Assembly: GCF_900111115.1 (NCBI RefSeq)
Contig: NZ_FOGD01000001.1
Span: forward strand, 124,001-188,000
Length of the DNA: 64,000 bases
Source of the DNA: Giesbergeria anulus
GTDB taxonomy: Bacteria; Pseudomonadota; Gammaproteobacteria; Burkholderiales; Burkholderiaceae_C
Direction of reading: 5' to 3'
The notes under the pieces are model-generated. The model made no database searches and was not told where the DNA came from. It worked only from the letters and a program-made list of their open reading frames with translations. This document shows, in pieces, positions 8,682 through 16,739 of the stretch; position 1 is the stretch's first letter; the number at the start of each line of letters is the position of its first letter. The position numbers and the translations under genes are program-made.

Positions 8682-10256
8682 TTAAAACTCTACAAAAACG
8701 CGCGGCAGATCATCAGCAGTGCCTATCCGGTAAGCGCTGACTTTATCGCTGGCCTGCCGGGCAAACTCTAGATCGGCGGGATAACCAGCATACACGCGGT
8801 ACAGCACCTCCCCAGCAGTCACAGCATCGCCCAGTTTGCAGAGCAAATCGACACCCGCACTTTGTACCTTGGGCGCACCGGCCAGACGGGCAATGCGTGC
8901 GATCTGCAAATTGTCGATGCCTGCCACCACCCCGCTCGATGGTGCCAGCACCTCAAAGCTCAATGGCCCCAACGGTGGATGGTTGTGGTCAAAATCTTTG
9001 CCTCCCTGCGCGGCGATGATGTCGCGCATCCGCGCCAAGGCGCGGCCTGAATCCAAAATATCGCGGGCAATGGCATAGCCATCACCCCCCCGGATATCAG
9101 GATCGCATTCAATCAGGCGTCCAGCCAAGCGCAGGGCTTTTTGCCGTAGGTCATTAGGGGCGCGGGGGTCGTTTTCTAGTATGCGCATCACATCGCGGGC
9201 TTCGAGCACTGGGCCAATACCGCTGCCCACCGGCTGGCGGCCATCGGTAATCACTACATCCAAAGACAGTTGTAAGCGCCGCGCCACATACTCAAACAGG
9301 CGGCGCAGGCGCTGGGCCTCTGGCATGGAGCGCACCTTGGCCGTGGGGCCAATCGGAATATCCAGTACTAGATGGGTAGAACCAGCGGCAATCTTTTTGG
9401 ACAAAATGGAGGCCACCATTTGCCCCGGCGAATCAATGGATAACGGGCGCTCCACCGAGATCAACACATCATCGGCAGGCGAGAGCTGGGCTGTGCCGCC
9501 CCAAGCCAAGCAGCCGCGATGGTCGCGCACAATATCAGCCAGTTGCTCCAGCGGCAACTCCACATTGGCCAGCACTTCCATCGTATCGGCGGTGCCCGCT
9601 GGTGAGGTGATGGCGCGCGAAGACGTTTTGGGGCACAACATGCCGTGCGCTGCCACAATCGGCACAATCAGCATGGAGGTGCGGTTGCCCGGAATGCCGC
9701 CAATGCAGTGCTTGTCCACCACGCGAGGCTCATGCCAATCTAGGCGCTGGCCAATAGATACCATCGCATCAGACAAAAAGAACACCTCTTCGCGGTCTAG
9801 CTCATCGCGGTTGCAGGCGACAACAAAGGCCGTGAGTTCGATTTTGGAATAACGGTGCCGGGCAATGTCGCGCACGATGGCATGAAAATCCTCCCGCTCC
9901 AGCCGCTCTCCGGAAATTTTGCGAAACAACGCTCCCATAGATTCGGGCGGCTCGGCCTGTGACACCGTCACGGTATGGCCATTGGTCACCCCCAGTTGCG
10001 CAAATGCATCTTCAGACAGGCCCAGTTCTTGGCAGCCCACAATAGACAAATCATCCACCACATTGAGCGTCGCCAAAATGCGCCGACCATTGGCCCGCAC
10101 CTCGATTTTGGACAGGGCCTGAAAGCCTTCGGCCCGGTAAACAGCGCAATCGCGGTGCAGATAGGCGACGTTTTCACGCCAAGTGTCGATGGCTACGCGG
10201 CGCAGCTCCAGCTCAGACACTGGCGCGGCAGCAGAAGGGGTATTTTCAGCAGACAT
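8682..10256 (-). CDS. Long-form thymidine phosphorylase / AMP phosphorylase-like protein
   Basis: 524 residues from ATG 10254-10256; an upstream in-frame start at 10319 would add an Arg-rich leader. It belongs to the pyrimidine/AMP phosphorylase superfamily: [24 protein letters not shown] is the phosphate/glycine-rich site, [20 protein letters not shown] the conserved helix, and the C-terminal ALxVxVxxGD-like domain includes [17 protein letters not shown]. Length and the extra N-terminal barrel domain ([20 protein letters not shown]) match the long archaeal-type AMPpase/DeoA2 form rather than the roughly 440-residue E. coli DeoA. Archaeal AMPpase converts AMP and phosphate to adenine and ribose 1,5-bisphosphate. 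Coupling to a Prs paralogue suggests nucleotide salvage; the real substrate is not fixed by the sequence. Confidence 0.88.
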   Translation of the reverse strand: MSAENTPSAAAPVSELELRRVAIDTWRENVAYLHRDCAVYRAEGFQALSKIEVRANGRRILATLNVVDDLSIVGCQELGLSEDAFAQLGVTNGHTVTVSQAEPPESMGALFRKISGERLEREDFHAIVRDIARHRYSKIELTAFVVACNRDELDREEVFFLSDAMVSIGQRLDWHEPRVVDKHCIGGIPGNRTSMLIVPIVAAHGMLCPKTSSRAITSPAGTADTMEVLANVELPLEQLADIVRDHRGCLAWGGTAQLSPADDVLISVERPLSIDSPGQMVASILSKKIAAGSTHLVLDIPIGPTAKVRSMPEAQRLRRLFEYVARRLQLSLDVVITDGRQPVGSGIGPVLEARDVMRILENDPRAPNDLRQKALRLAGRLIECDPDIRGGDGYAIARDILDSGRALARMRDIIAAQGGKDFDHNHPPLGPLSFEVLAPSSGVVAGIDNLQIARIARLAGAPKVQSAGVDLLCKLGDAVTAGEVLYRVYAGYPADLEFARQASDKVSAYRIGTADDLPRVFVEF

Positions 10257-10384
10257 GGCAGCAAGCCTACACCCAAATTTGCTGCCAGCACATCGGGTCT
10301 GGCTAGGGGGAGCCGGCAAAAGCGAGTGTAGTGGCAGGTTTTTCTGGTTTTGAACGTGCCAAAGGCGTGTTACCCTTCGCGCCC

Positions 10385-11005
10385 ATGTCTAAATGGTTTT
10401 GCATCCTGTTGATTGCTTGCGCCAGCGCCCACGCGGCCCCTGGTGCAGCGCCCGCCGACGACGCAGTACAGGTTTTGAACGACAAAAGCCTGCTTAACCA
10501 AATCGTTGAACTCCAACACAACGTGGCAGAAAAAGCCCAAAGTAAACTCTCTGCGGTTGGACAGAACGTCAGCCAGACGGCTTATCAAGTGGCCGATAGC
10601 ACCGCCGAGCTGGTGATTAGCTCGATGGGCTTTCTGGGCCTGCCTTACCGCCGTGGGGGCAGCAGTGTCGAGACCGGATTTGATTGCAGTGGTTTTGTTC
10701 GCGCCATGTACCAAGAAACGGTAGGTATGTTGTTGCCGCGTCGTGCCCGCGACCAAGCAGCCTCTACCCAAGTGATCGACAAAAAAGAGCTTAAACCCGG
10801 TGACTTGGTGTTTTTTAACACTATGCGCCGTGCTTTCAGCCACGTTGGTATCTACGTAGGCGATGGCAAGTTCATTCATTCGCCCCGCAGTGGCTCTGAA
10901 GTGCGCGTAGAAAACATGCGCGAAAGCTACTGGCTTAAGCGCTTTGATGGCGCACGCCGGGTAGCTGGTACTGATGCCGCTGCTACGCCGCCAAAAAACT
11001 ATTAA
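10385..11005 (+). CDS. Exported NlpC/P60 (C40) cysteine peptidase
   Basis: 206 residues from ATG 10385 ([17 protein letters not shown]), which gives a clean signal peptide; the upstream in-frame start at 10331 would bury it. The mature part has a helical linker and then an NlpC/P60 domain: [21 protein letters not shown] with the catalytic Cys near residue 100, a helix ending [21 protein letters not shown], and the catalytic His in [17 protein letters not shown] near residue 155. Such enzymes cut the peptide stems of peptidoglycan in the periplasm. It is divergent from the phosphorylase gene at 8682-10256. No lipobox is seen, so it is probably soluble. Confidence 0.93.
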   Translation: MSKWFCILLIACASAHAAPGAAPADDAVQVLNDKSLLNQIVELQHNVAEKAQSKLSAVGQNVSQTAYQVADSTAELVISSMGFLGLPYRRGGSSVETGFDCSGFVRAMYQETVGMLLPRRARDQAASTQVIDKKELKPGDLVFFNTMRRAFSHVGIYVGDGKFIHSPRSGSEVRVENMRESYWLKRFDGARRVAGTDAAATPPKNY

Positions 11006-11099
11006 GTTAAGTTTGGGTGCCCTCAGTGTGTGGCTGCGCTGGGTTAGTACACCCGTTACAGTTGCCTTCTTTATTAAATAAAGTTACAAGGGGTGCTGT

Positions 11100-11351
11100 A
11101 TGCTTTCTATTTTAGGAACGCTTTTTGTCGGTTTGATCGTGGGTCTGATTGCCCGCGCACTTAAGCCCGGTGATGACCGATTAGGCTGGATCATGACCTC
11201 GATACTAGGGGTGGCAGGCTCGTTTTTGGCATCCACAGTGGGTGCATCGCTGGGCTGGTACCGCCCCGGTCAGCCCGCAGGCTGGATAGCCTCGGTGTTG
11301 GGTGCGATGGCCTTGCTGTTCATCTATAGCCTCATCAAGAAAAAAGATTGA
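11100..11351 (+). CDS. GlsB/YeaQ/YmgE-family stress-response membrane protein
   Basis: 83 residues from ATG 11100 behind AAGGGG. It is a small transglycosylase-associated-type membrane protein with three hydrophobic helices: LGTLFVGLIVGLIARALKPG, IMTSILGVAGSFLASTVGA and WIASVLGAMALLFIYSLI. The pattern GLIVGLIAR.L.PG and the glycine-rich second helix are typical of the YeaQ/YmgE family, often induced by stress. The stop overlaps the next gene's ATG by one base (TGATG), so the two are coupled. Confidence 0.85.
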   Translation: MLSILGTLFVGLIVGLIARALKPGDDRLGWIMTSILGVAGSFLASTVGASLGWYRPGQPAGWIASVLGAMALLFIYSLIKKKD

Positions 11352-11866
11352 TGGTGATAAAAAACGCTTTGCCCAGTGCCCACGTACTGGCTGGGGCTGA
11401 TCCTGCCTTGCAGGCAGCAGTGCAGCGCAGTAGGCGCTTGCTGCACCAGCGTGCGCTGATGGCTGCTGTAGCTAGCACGGTGCCGGTGCCCGGTCTCGAT
11501 TGGGCTGTGGATGCAGCGCTGCTGTCGCGCCTGCTGCCGCAAATCAACGCCGAATTTGGCTTAACACCGCCCCAGATTGCCCAGCTTGACCCGCACCAGC
11601 GCGAGCAGGTGCAAAAGGCGGTAGCCATGGTCGGTTCTGCGCTGATTGGCAAGTTGGTGACCCAAGATTTGGTGCTCAAAATGGCCAAAACGGTGGGCCT
11701 GCGCATGGGTGGCAAGCAACTGGCTAAATATGTGCCGCTGGCCGGGCAGGCACTGGCTGCGGCGCTGGGCTATGCCACCCTGCGCTATCTGGGCGAGCAG
11801 CACCTGTGCGATTGCGTACAGGTAGCCAAAACGGCACAGCTTACCCTGCCAGCACCTAAAGCGTGA
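11351..11866 (+). CDS. Conserved hypothetical protein with Gly/Ala-rich amphipathic helices
   Basis: 171 residues from ATG 11351; an in-frame TTG at 11348 is also possible. The segment AAVASTVPVPGLDWAVDAALL resembles the VPxPGxDxxxDxxxL signature of the DUF697/YcjF-type domains that follow GTPase domains, and a second one (KYVPLAGQALAAALGYATLRYLG) has the same character. No GTPase P-loop is present, so if this is a DUF697-like module it stands alone. Two Cys occur near the end (LCDCVQ). It is coupled to the small YeaQ-type membrane protein in front, suggesting membrane association. Function is unknown. Confidence 0.65.
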   Translation: MVIKNALPSAHVLAGADPALQAAVQRSRRLLHQRALMAAVASTVPVPGLDWAVDAALLSRLLPQINAEFGLTPPQIAQLDPHQREQVQKAVAMVGSALIGKLVTQDLVLKMAKTVGLRMGGKQLAKYVPLAGQALAAALGYATLRYLGEQHLCDCVQVAKTAQLTLPAPKA

Positions 11867-11874
11867 GGGCCTTC

Positions 11875-13035
11875 TTAGAACACTGGGTTCTCTCCGGCAG
11901 GAATGTGCGCTGGTGACAATTGCAAAGGCAGCAGCGGCGCAGTGACTGGACTGGCGCAGGTTTGCGGATCACTGAAATAAGCGGCTGGCCCTTGCTGCTC
12001 TAGCCGTTGTAGGTAGCAGGGATAGCGGGCTGCCCAGCCAAAGGCTTGGGTATCGGCCAATAGGCCGGGCACATTAGCCACCTTGATCTCTTGCAGGTGT
12101 AGCTGTTGGCCCGCAGTAGCTTGCAACAGGCCCTCGGTTAGCAGCATGTCAGACAACAGATAGTTAGCATAAGGGGCGGCAATGCCCGTTTGCTGTATGG
12201 TGGCATCTAAGGATGCTGGTGCTAGCCGGTCAATAGCGGTGGCAAGATCGGCCCGCTGTAGCAAGATTGGGTTGTGCTGTGTTGTGGGCAACAACCGCTG
12301 CACAGCGGCTTGTACGCCTTGTGTCACGGGGCGGCTGATGGCCGTTATGCTCACGGGTTCTGGCAGTGCGGCAGGCAGATCGCGCAACTGCTCTTGTAAT
12401 AGTTGGCGCGCTTGGGCCAATTCAGCGGCATTCAAAGGTTGTAATGTGCAGGGAAGGGGCGCTGTAGGGCGCAACTGCTGACACAACACCCGATGCCAAA
12501 ACTTTTGCCCCAATGCTTGACCATAGGCGCTGCGCTCTCCGGCAATTTGAAAGCTACCGCCACCAATGTCTAAAATATGGCTAGTTTGCAGGCGTGCGCC
12601 CAGTTTTTGCCGAGCAGCGGTGTAGCCATAGCCGCCTTCTACCGTTTGGGGAATCACCAACAACGCTACGCCGCTGTCGGCATATATTTGCTTGAGCACT
12701 GATACGGTTTGTGCTGCCGATTGGCTCCACGCCAAGCGCCAAGCGGAGAACCCCCCCGCCATGCGCTGGCAAGCAGGATCTAGTTGGGCTTGTAGGGGCA
12801 ACTGGCGCAGCGCTATGGCTGTGGGGGCAATAATTTCTTGCAGTCCGCGCCCAGCCCACAGGGGGCTGAGGTAGTCAATATCGACATGAGCTGTGGGCGT
12901 GCTGTTAGAGGCACCCACCCGTATACCAGACGAACCGACATCAAAAGCAATGCGGCAGTCCTCAGTGGCATGGGCCGTGATGGCGGCCAGCCCAAGGCTA
13001 CAGGCCCACAAACACGGGCGCAGACGCCGTAGCAT
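11875..13035 (-). CDS. Exported actin-fold phosphatase-like protein (Ppx/GppA or GDA1/CD39 type)
   Basis: 386 residues from ATG 13033-13035; a GTG one codon upstream is the alternative. The N-terminus MLRRLRPCLWACSLGLAAITAHA is a signal peptide, so the protein is predicted to be periplasmic. It carries the ATPase-fold motifs DVGSSGIRVG (phosphate 1) and DIGGGSFQIAG (phosphate 2), the two hallmarks of exopolyphosphatase/guanosine pentaphosphatase and of GDA1/CD39 nucleotidases. Housekeeping Ppx/GppA enzymes are cytoplasmic; an exported relative is unusual and might act on extracellular nucleotides or polyphosphate. The C-terminal helical HD domain of Ppx is missing. The start overlaps the stop of the DUF4337 gene (TGATG), so they share a transcript. 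Substrate unknown. Confidence 0.75.
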   Translation of the reverse strand: MLRRLRPCLWACSLGLAAITAHATEDCRIAFDVGSSGIRVGASNSTPTAHVDIDYLSPLWAGRGLQEIIAPTAIALRQLPLQAQLDPACQRMAGGFSAWRLAWSQSAAQTVSVLKQIYADSGVALLVIPQTVEGGYGYTAARQKLGARLQTSHILDIGGGSFQIAGERSAYGQALGQKFWHRVLCQQLRPTAPLPCTLQPLNAAELAQARQLLQEQLRDLPAALPEPVSITAISRPVTQGVQAAVQRLLPTTQHNPILLQRADLATAIDRLAPASLDATIQQTGIAAPYANYLLSDMLLTEGLLQATAGQQLHLQEIKVANVPGLLADTQAFGWAARYPCYLQRLEQQGPAAYFSDPQTCASPVTAPLLPLQLSPAHIPAGENPVF

Positions 13036-13610
13036 CACAGGTGCAGATAGCCCATAATGCCCGCTGCCAACCCCAAAGCGGTGGAGCCATACACACCCAG
13101 CAGCATCCAGCGCTTGCGTGTCAGCAGTGCGATAGCGGCCAAGGCAATAGCCACTTGCAGCAGCGTTGTGCCCATCGCCCAGCGGCCATGCACATGCATT
13201 TCTAGCTCGCTCTTTTTGTTTGCATCTTCGGCGGCCAGCTCCAACTTCTCAGCCGCGGCCTTGATTTCGACTTTTTCTTGCTGGTACCGGTCTACCGATT
13301 GGCGGAACTTTTCTTTATCTTCGCCGGAGGTCAGTGTGACCGACAGCTCGGCCAGATTTTGCTTGTTGCTCTTGGCTTGGTAGTAATTCCATTGGTTGGA
13401 GGCGGCTGTTTTTTGAATTGACGCCTCGTTCTTGTACAGCAGCGCAGCATTTTGCGAATGCCCACCCATGTAGCCGAACACGGCTCCAATGGTTGAAATA
13501 ATGGCCGTTAGTACCGCCAGGCGCGACGTGAAATCATCGCCGCCATGATGGGCGACGTGCTCAACCTCATGGTCGTGCGGGCCATGAACGTGAAATCCAC
13601 CACCAGACAT
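13035..13610 (-). CDS. DUF4337 membrane protein
   Basis: 191 residues. The N-terminus is rich in His and acidic residues (HVHGPHDHEVEHVAHHGGDD), a possible metal-binding tail. A membrane helix follows (LAVLTAIISTIGAVFGYMGG), then a long charged coiled-coil region with QNAALLYKNEASIQKTAASNQW and the typical DUF4337 core WNYYQAKSNKQ, then two more helices at the end (TTLLQVAIALAAIALLT and MLLGVYGSTALGLAAGIMG). Function of the family is unknown. It is the first gene of a two-gene unit with the exported phosphatase-like protein. Confidence 0.85.
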   Translation of the reverse strand: MSGGGFHVHGPHDHEVEHVAHHGGDDFTSRLAVLTAIISTIGAVFGYMGGHSQNAALLYKNEASIQKTAASNQWNYYQAKSNKQNLAELSVTLTSGEDKEKFRQSVDRYQQEKVEIKAAAEKLELAAEDANKKSELEMHVHGRWAMGTTLLQVAIALAAIALLTRKRWMLLGVYGSTALGLAAGIMGYLHL

Positions 13611-13730
13611 GCAATTTCCTTAGAAACAAGACAGGGCTGGTATGGTAACAAGACCAGCGCACTTGTGTGCAGAAAGCCAATGGTTTGCAGGACAATCAGC
13701 GCCTTTTGTTTGACTTGAAAAGAACCCATC

Positions 13731-14072
13731 ATGGCCTTTGCCGATCACTTGCAACAATTGCCCTCCATCAGCCATCTGGCCGCTTTGGAACTGCTCGACA
13801 GCGCCGGTAACGTGGCCGCCATCATCGAAAACAAACCCGGCAAGGCGGGTTCTTTGGCCGTGTATGCCGCCTTAGCTGCCCAGCATGGCCGGGTGGACGT
13901 GGCTGCTGCCGAGCAAGGGCTGGCGCTGTTTGCCGAACACACCGACGATGCCCGCGCTCATCCGGGCAAGCACCCGAACATCGACCGATTGTTCGCGGTG
14001 GTGGCGTCTGGGCAGGGCTATGCTGTGCGCTTGGTAACGCTTAATCCGGTGCCCGATACACCAGCACTTTGA
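13731..14072 (+). CDS. DUF2322-family protein
   Basis: 113 residues from ATG 13731. A small soluble protein with the pattern LPSISHLAALELLDSAGNV, KPGKAGSLAVYAALA and a strongly conserved-looking end FAEHTDDARAHPGKHPNIDRL. This agrees with my memory of the DUF2322 family of betaproteobacteria; no function is known. Its last 32 bases overlap the end of the convergent methyltransferase gene at 14041, a tail-to-tail overlap of coding sequence. Confidence 0.65.
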   Translation: MAFADHLQQLPSISHLAALELLDSAGNVAAIIENKPGKAGSLAVYAALAAQHGRVDVAAAEQGLALFAEHTDDARAHPGKHPNIDRLFAVVASGQGYAVRLVTLNPVPDTPAL

Positions 14073-14961
14073 GCGCCCGTTCGGGCGCTATGTCGGCAAA
14101 CACCGGCGGATTGGCTACTTGTTCTACTAGCGTCAGTGTTGGAGCCAACTCTTGCATTTGCTCTTGCAAAAACGCTAGGCCTAGTTCTGGTGCATTCAGA
14201 CAAAGCAGTGCATGACCGCCGGGGGCCAGCAGATCAGGCAAGCGGCGCATCAGGCGGGCGTAATCTTTGGTAGCGATAAAACTGCCCTTTTGGTAGCTGG
14301 GTGGATCGACAATTACCAACCCGTAGGGGCCACTGCGGCCAATCTTGCCCCATGAGCTAAAGATGTCATGGCCCAAAAAACTGGCCCCAGCCGTCAGACC
14401 ATTGAGTTGGTGGTTTTGCTGCCCTACGGACAAGGCACCCCGTGCCATGTCCACATTAACCACTTGGGCTGCTCCCGCTTGCAAAGCGACCACAGAAAAA
14501 GCGCAGGTATAGGCAAAAAGATTAAGCACCTTGAGCCTAGGCCGTGCTGTCACATGCGTGCGCACCCAGTGGCGGCCTTCGGCCATGTCTAAAAATAGGC
14601 CGTGGTTCTGCCCCCGCAATATGTGTACCCGAAAGCGGGCACCGTTTTCTGTCACGGTATGGGGTTCGGGCACGCTACCAGCCATGAGGCGAGTGTCGGT
14701 CTGGCCCTCGGCCCGGCACTGGAACACCCAATTGAAGGCTTGGTCAGGGGCCAGTTGCTGCCAGCGCTGCTGTAAAGCGCTGCCCAGCAGGGACAGTACA
14801 TCTTCGACCACCGGCTGAAAACTGGTGAGCACCCAGACGGGTGGATAGGCGTCCAGTGCCCACTGTTCACAACCGGGGTAAAGCCCACCCCGGCCATGAA
14901 AGATACGCTGGGCATCTTGGGGTAAGGGCAGAGTAGCGATGGCATCGAGTAGGGCTTGCAT
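14041..14961 (-). CDS. Class I SAM-dependent methyltransferase, RlmI/RlmK-like
   Basis: 306 residues. Rossmann-type motif I reads LKVLNLFAYTCAFSVVALQAGA, motif II VVNVDMARGALSVG, and the DPPSYQKGSF motif IV fits the N/C5 base methyltransferases related to RlmI and the RlmK half of RlmKL. GQNHGLFLDMAEGRHWV is the segment before motif I that is seen in this group. A PUA domain, as in RlmI, is not evident; the N-terminal 120 residues hold only FHGRGGLYPGCEQWA and a beta-rich part. The likely job is modification of 23S rRNA, but the target base cannot be read from the sequence. The 3' end overlaps the convergent DUF2322 gene. Confidence 0.85.
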   Translation of the reverse strand: MQALLDAIATLPLPQDAQRIFHGRGGLYPGCEQWALDAYPPVWVLTSFQPVVEDVLSLLGSALQQRWQQLAPDQAFNWVFQCRAEGQTDTRLMAGSVPEPHTVTENGARFRVHILRGQNHGLFLDMAEGRHWVRTHVTARPRLKVLNLFAYTCAFSVVALQAGAAQVVNVDMARGALSVGQQNHQLNGLTAGASFLGHDIFSSWGKIGRSGPYGLVIVDPPSYQKGSFIATKDYARLMRRLPDLLAPGGHALLCLNAPELGLAFLQEQMQELAPTLTLVEQVANPPVFADIAPERALKVLVYRAPD

Positions 14962-15278
14962 GGGTGTTGTGCGTAAGGTGGTTGTGGGATCATATCAAAT
15001 GAAACTTACATGAATTTTATCTAACAAATTATTTCAAAATAAACTAAAAAACAAAGTAACAAAACGTATAGAGCTAGCGTATCCACTGTATCTTGTGTCT
15101 ATCAATAACCTGATCAGTAGCGCTAGCTACCTGACAACAGACCGTCCTGCAATCGCAAACTTTGAGCAAGCATGTCGGCGATTACCTTGTGTAAGGCAAA
15201 CACGTTTTTAGACCTCTGCATGGTCAAGCTAGCCCCCGGATATTGTCTAAAATACTCTTTTCCGAAAGGGATTTATTC
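14962..15278. other. 317-bp intergenic region upstream of the cytochrome c gene
   Basis: No coding potential was seen. The left half is AT-rich. A short inverted repeat GTAGC-GCTA-GCTAC lies at 15117-15130. The right end carries a possible -10 element (TAAAAT near 15247) and the ribosome site AAAGGG (about 15265) of the cytochrome gene. No tRNA or riboswitch was recognised. Confidence 0.5.
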
Positions 15279-15947
15279 ATGGTGAAACGCATTCCAGTGG
15301 CTTTGACCACCGCATTGCTTGCAATGTGTGCCTTACAGCCAGTGGCTGCACAGCCGTCTAGGGCCAGAGCTACCGCTGATGTAGATTTAAGTATCCGTCT
15401 AAAAGAGGTTCAGGCTAACCCAACCTTAGAGCAAAACCTGTTCAAACTAGGACGCAAGGTAGCAGGCGTTTGTCTCCACTGCCACGGCGAGGGTGGCAAT
15501 AGTATGAACCCTGACATTCCCAATTTGGCAGGACAAAACCCTGCTTACTTGTTAGAGCAGTTACGTTTGTTTGCTACAGGTCAACGCCGCAATGAGTTCA
15601 TGGAGGGCATGATCAAATCTATGGACAGCGATGAAAAAATTGGCATGGTGTTGTTTTATTCGGCCCAAGCCGTCAAGCACAAACCCGCCACCAATCTGCC
15701 TCTAGTAGACAAAGGCAATGCGGTCTACCAAAAGCAATGCTTGACCTGCCATGGTGCCAATGGCCTAGGCAATGAGAAGATTGCACGTATTGCAGGTCAG
15801 CAGCCGGGGTATTTGCGCAAAATGCTAGACCGCTACCGCACAGCCCAATCTGGCCCATTGGCGCAATCGATCATGACGCCAACGGCGCGCGGCTTGAGCG
15901 ATGCCGATGTGCAAGCCGTAGTAGCGTTTGTTAGCGCTATACCTTAA
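15279..15947 (+). CDS. Diheme c-type cytochrome (cytochrome c4-like)
   Basis: 222 residues from ATG 15279 behind AAAGGG; the in-frame ATG at 15243 would precede the signal peptide. Signal peptide: MVKRIPVALTTALLAMCAL up to VAAQ. Two haem-binding motifs, CLHCH near residue 65 and CLTCH near residue 154, each head a cytochrome c domain, with axial Met candidates in EGMIKSMDSDEK and SIMTPTARGLSD. Two repeated halves with NLAGQNPAYLLEQLR and RIAGQQPGYLRKMLD are typical of the cytochrome c4 family, periplasmic electron carriers to terminal oxidases or other reductases. No oxidase genes lie nearby. It is convergent with the GntR gene. Confidence 0.92.
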   Translation: MVKRIPVALTTALLAMCALQPVAAQPSRARATADVDLSIRLKEVQANPTLEQNLFKLGRKVAGVCLHCHGEGGNSMNPDIPNLAGQNPAYLLEQLRLFATGQRRNEFMEGMIKSMDSDEKIGMVLFYSAQAVKHKPATNLPLVDKGNAVYQKQCLTCHGANGLGNEKIARIAGQQPGYLRKMLDRYRTAQSGPLAQSIMTPTARGLSDADVQAVVAFVSAIP

Positions 15948-15981
15948 CCTTAAAAATTGCCTAGGGGCTGCATCCTTCAGG

Positions 15982-16617
15982 TTAGGTTGCTGCCTCTAGG
16001 CCTTGAGCAAAATGCCTTTGCATGGCCTGCGTGGCAGCGCCAGCATCATGGGCAGTGATGGCCGCCAAAATGGTGCGGTGTTCGCGCAATGAGTCTTCCA
16101 TGCGGCCCTGCTTAAATAAAGAGTTATGCCGGTTGAGCTTCATGACTTTGCGCAAATCGCTCACTACTTGGCTGCGCCAGCGGTTGTCAGCCAAGTCTAA
16201 GACCAACATATGAAACTGCTCATTGAGTGCAAAAAAGCGCTCGCGGTCATGCACTGCCTGCTCTAAACGGGTGTGCAGCTCTTGCAAACTCTGCAACTGG
16301 GCCGCGCTGGCTTGACGCGCCACGACGCCTGCTGCATCGCTTTCCAGCAAACTGAGCAGGTGGTACACATCGCGCAGGTCTTTTTCTGACATCTCGGTCA
16401 CGTAGGCGCCCCGGCGCACCTTCATCGTTACCAGCCCTTCGGCGGCCAACACTTTGAGGGCTTCGCGCAGTGGCGTGCGACTAATGCCAAATTCTTCGGC
16501 AATTTTAAGTTCATCAATCCAGTTGCCAGGCTCTAGTTCGCGGCGAAAAATACGTTGGCGCAGTTGCTCGGCCACTTCTTCGTACAGTGCGCGGGGGGTC
16601 AGGGTGAGATCAGACAT
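15982..16617 (-). CDS. GntR-family regulator, FadR/FCD subfamily
   Basis: 211 residues. The N-terminal winged helix is clear (LYEEVAEQLRQRIFRRELEPG, EEFGISRTPLREALKVLAAEG, VRRGAYVTEMS). The all-helical FCD ligand domain follows, with the metal or ligand His positions in LNEQFHMLVLDLADN and SLREHRTILAAITAHDA. FCD regulators respond to organic or acyl-type acids. It is divergent from the methylmalonyl-CoA mutase operon with 122 bases between the starts, so it is the probable regulator of propionyl-CoA use, though this is inferred from position. The ligand is not known. Confidence 0.92.
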   Translation of the reverse strand: MSDLTLTPRALYEEVAEQLRQRIFRRELEPGNWIDELKIAEEFGISRTPLREALKVLAAEGLVTMKVRRGAYVTEMSEKDLRDVYHLLSLLESDAAGVVARQASAAQLQSLQELHTRLEQAVHDRERFFALNEQFHMLVLDLADNRWRSQVVSDLRKVMKLNRHNSLFKQGRMEDSLREHRTILAAITAHDAGAATQAMQRHFAQGLEAAT

Positions 16618-16645
16618 GAGTGCAATGGTACCGAAAAAAACTATA

Positions 16646-16656
16646 AATTAATAATT
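16646..16656. promoter_or_regulatory. Candidate operator between the GntR gene and the mutase operon
   Basis: A small perfect inverted repeat AATTA-A-TAATT sits in the AT-rich part of the divergent promoter region, 29 bases upstream of the regulator start. GntR/FCD proteins bind short palindromes of this size. The site is short, so chance is possible. Confidence 0.35.
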
Positions 16657-16739
16657 ACGGATGCGGTACACTCACCATCATCGTGCGGGCCTGCGAAGCA
16701 TTGCGAGCGAGCCAGCCACTCTCTTAGCGAACGGAGACC

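Noticed and set aside
15117-15130. GTAGC-GCTA-GCTAC inverted repeat as a promoter element of the cytochrome gene
   Set aside because: It is about 150 bases from the start codon, short and without a known regulator match, so it is only noted in the intergenic entry.
15959-15997. GCCTAG...CTAGGC as a terminator between the cytochrome and GntR genes
   Set aside because: The arms are short, the loop is long and part of it lies in the GntR coding end; there is no T run.
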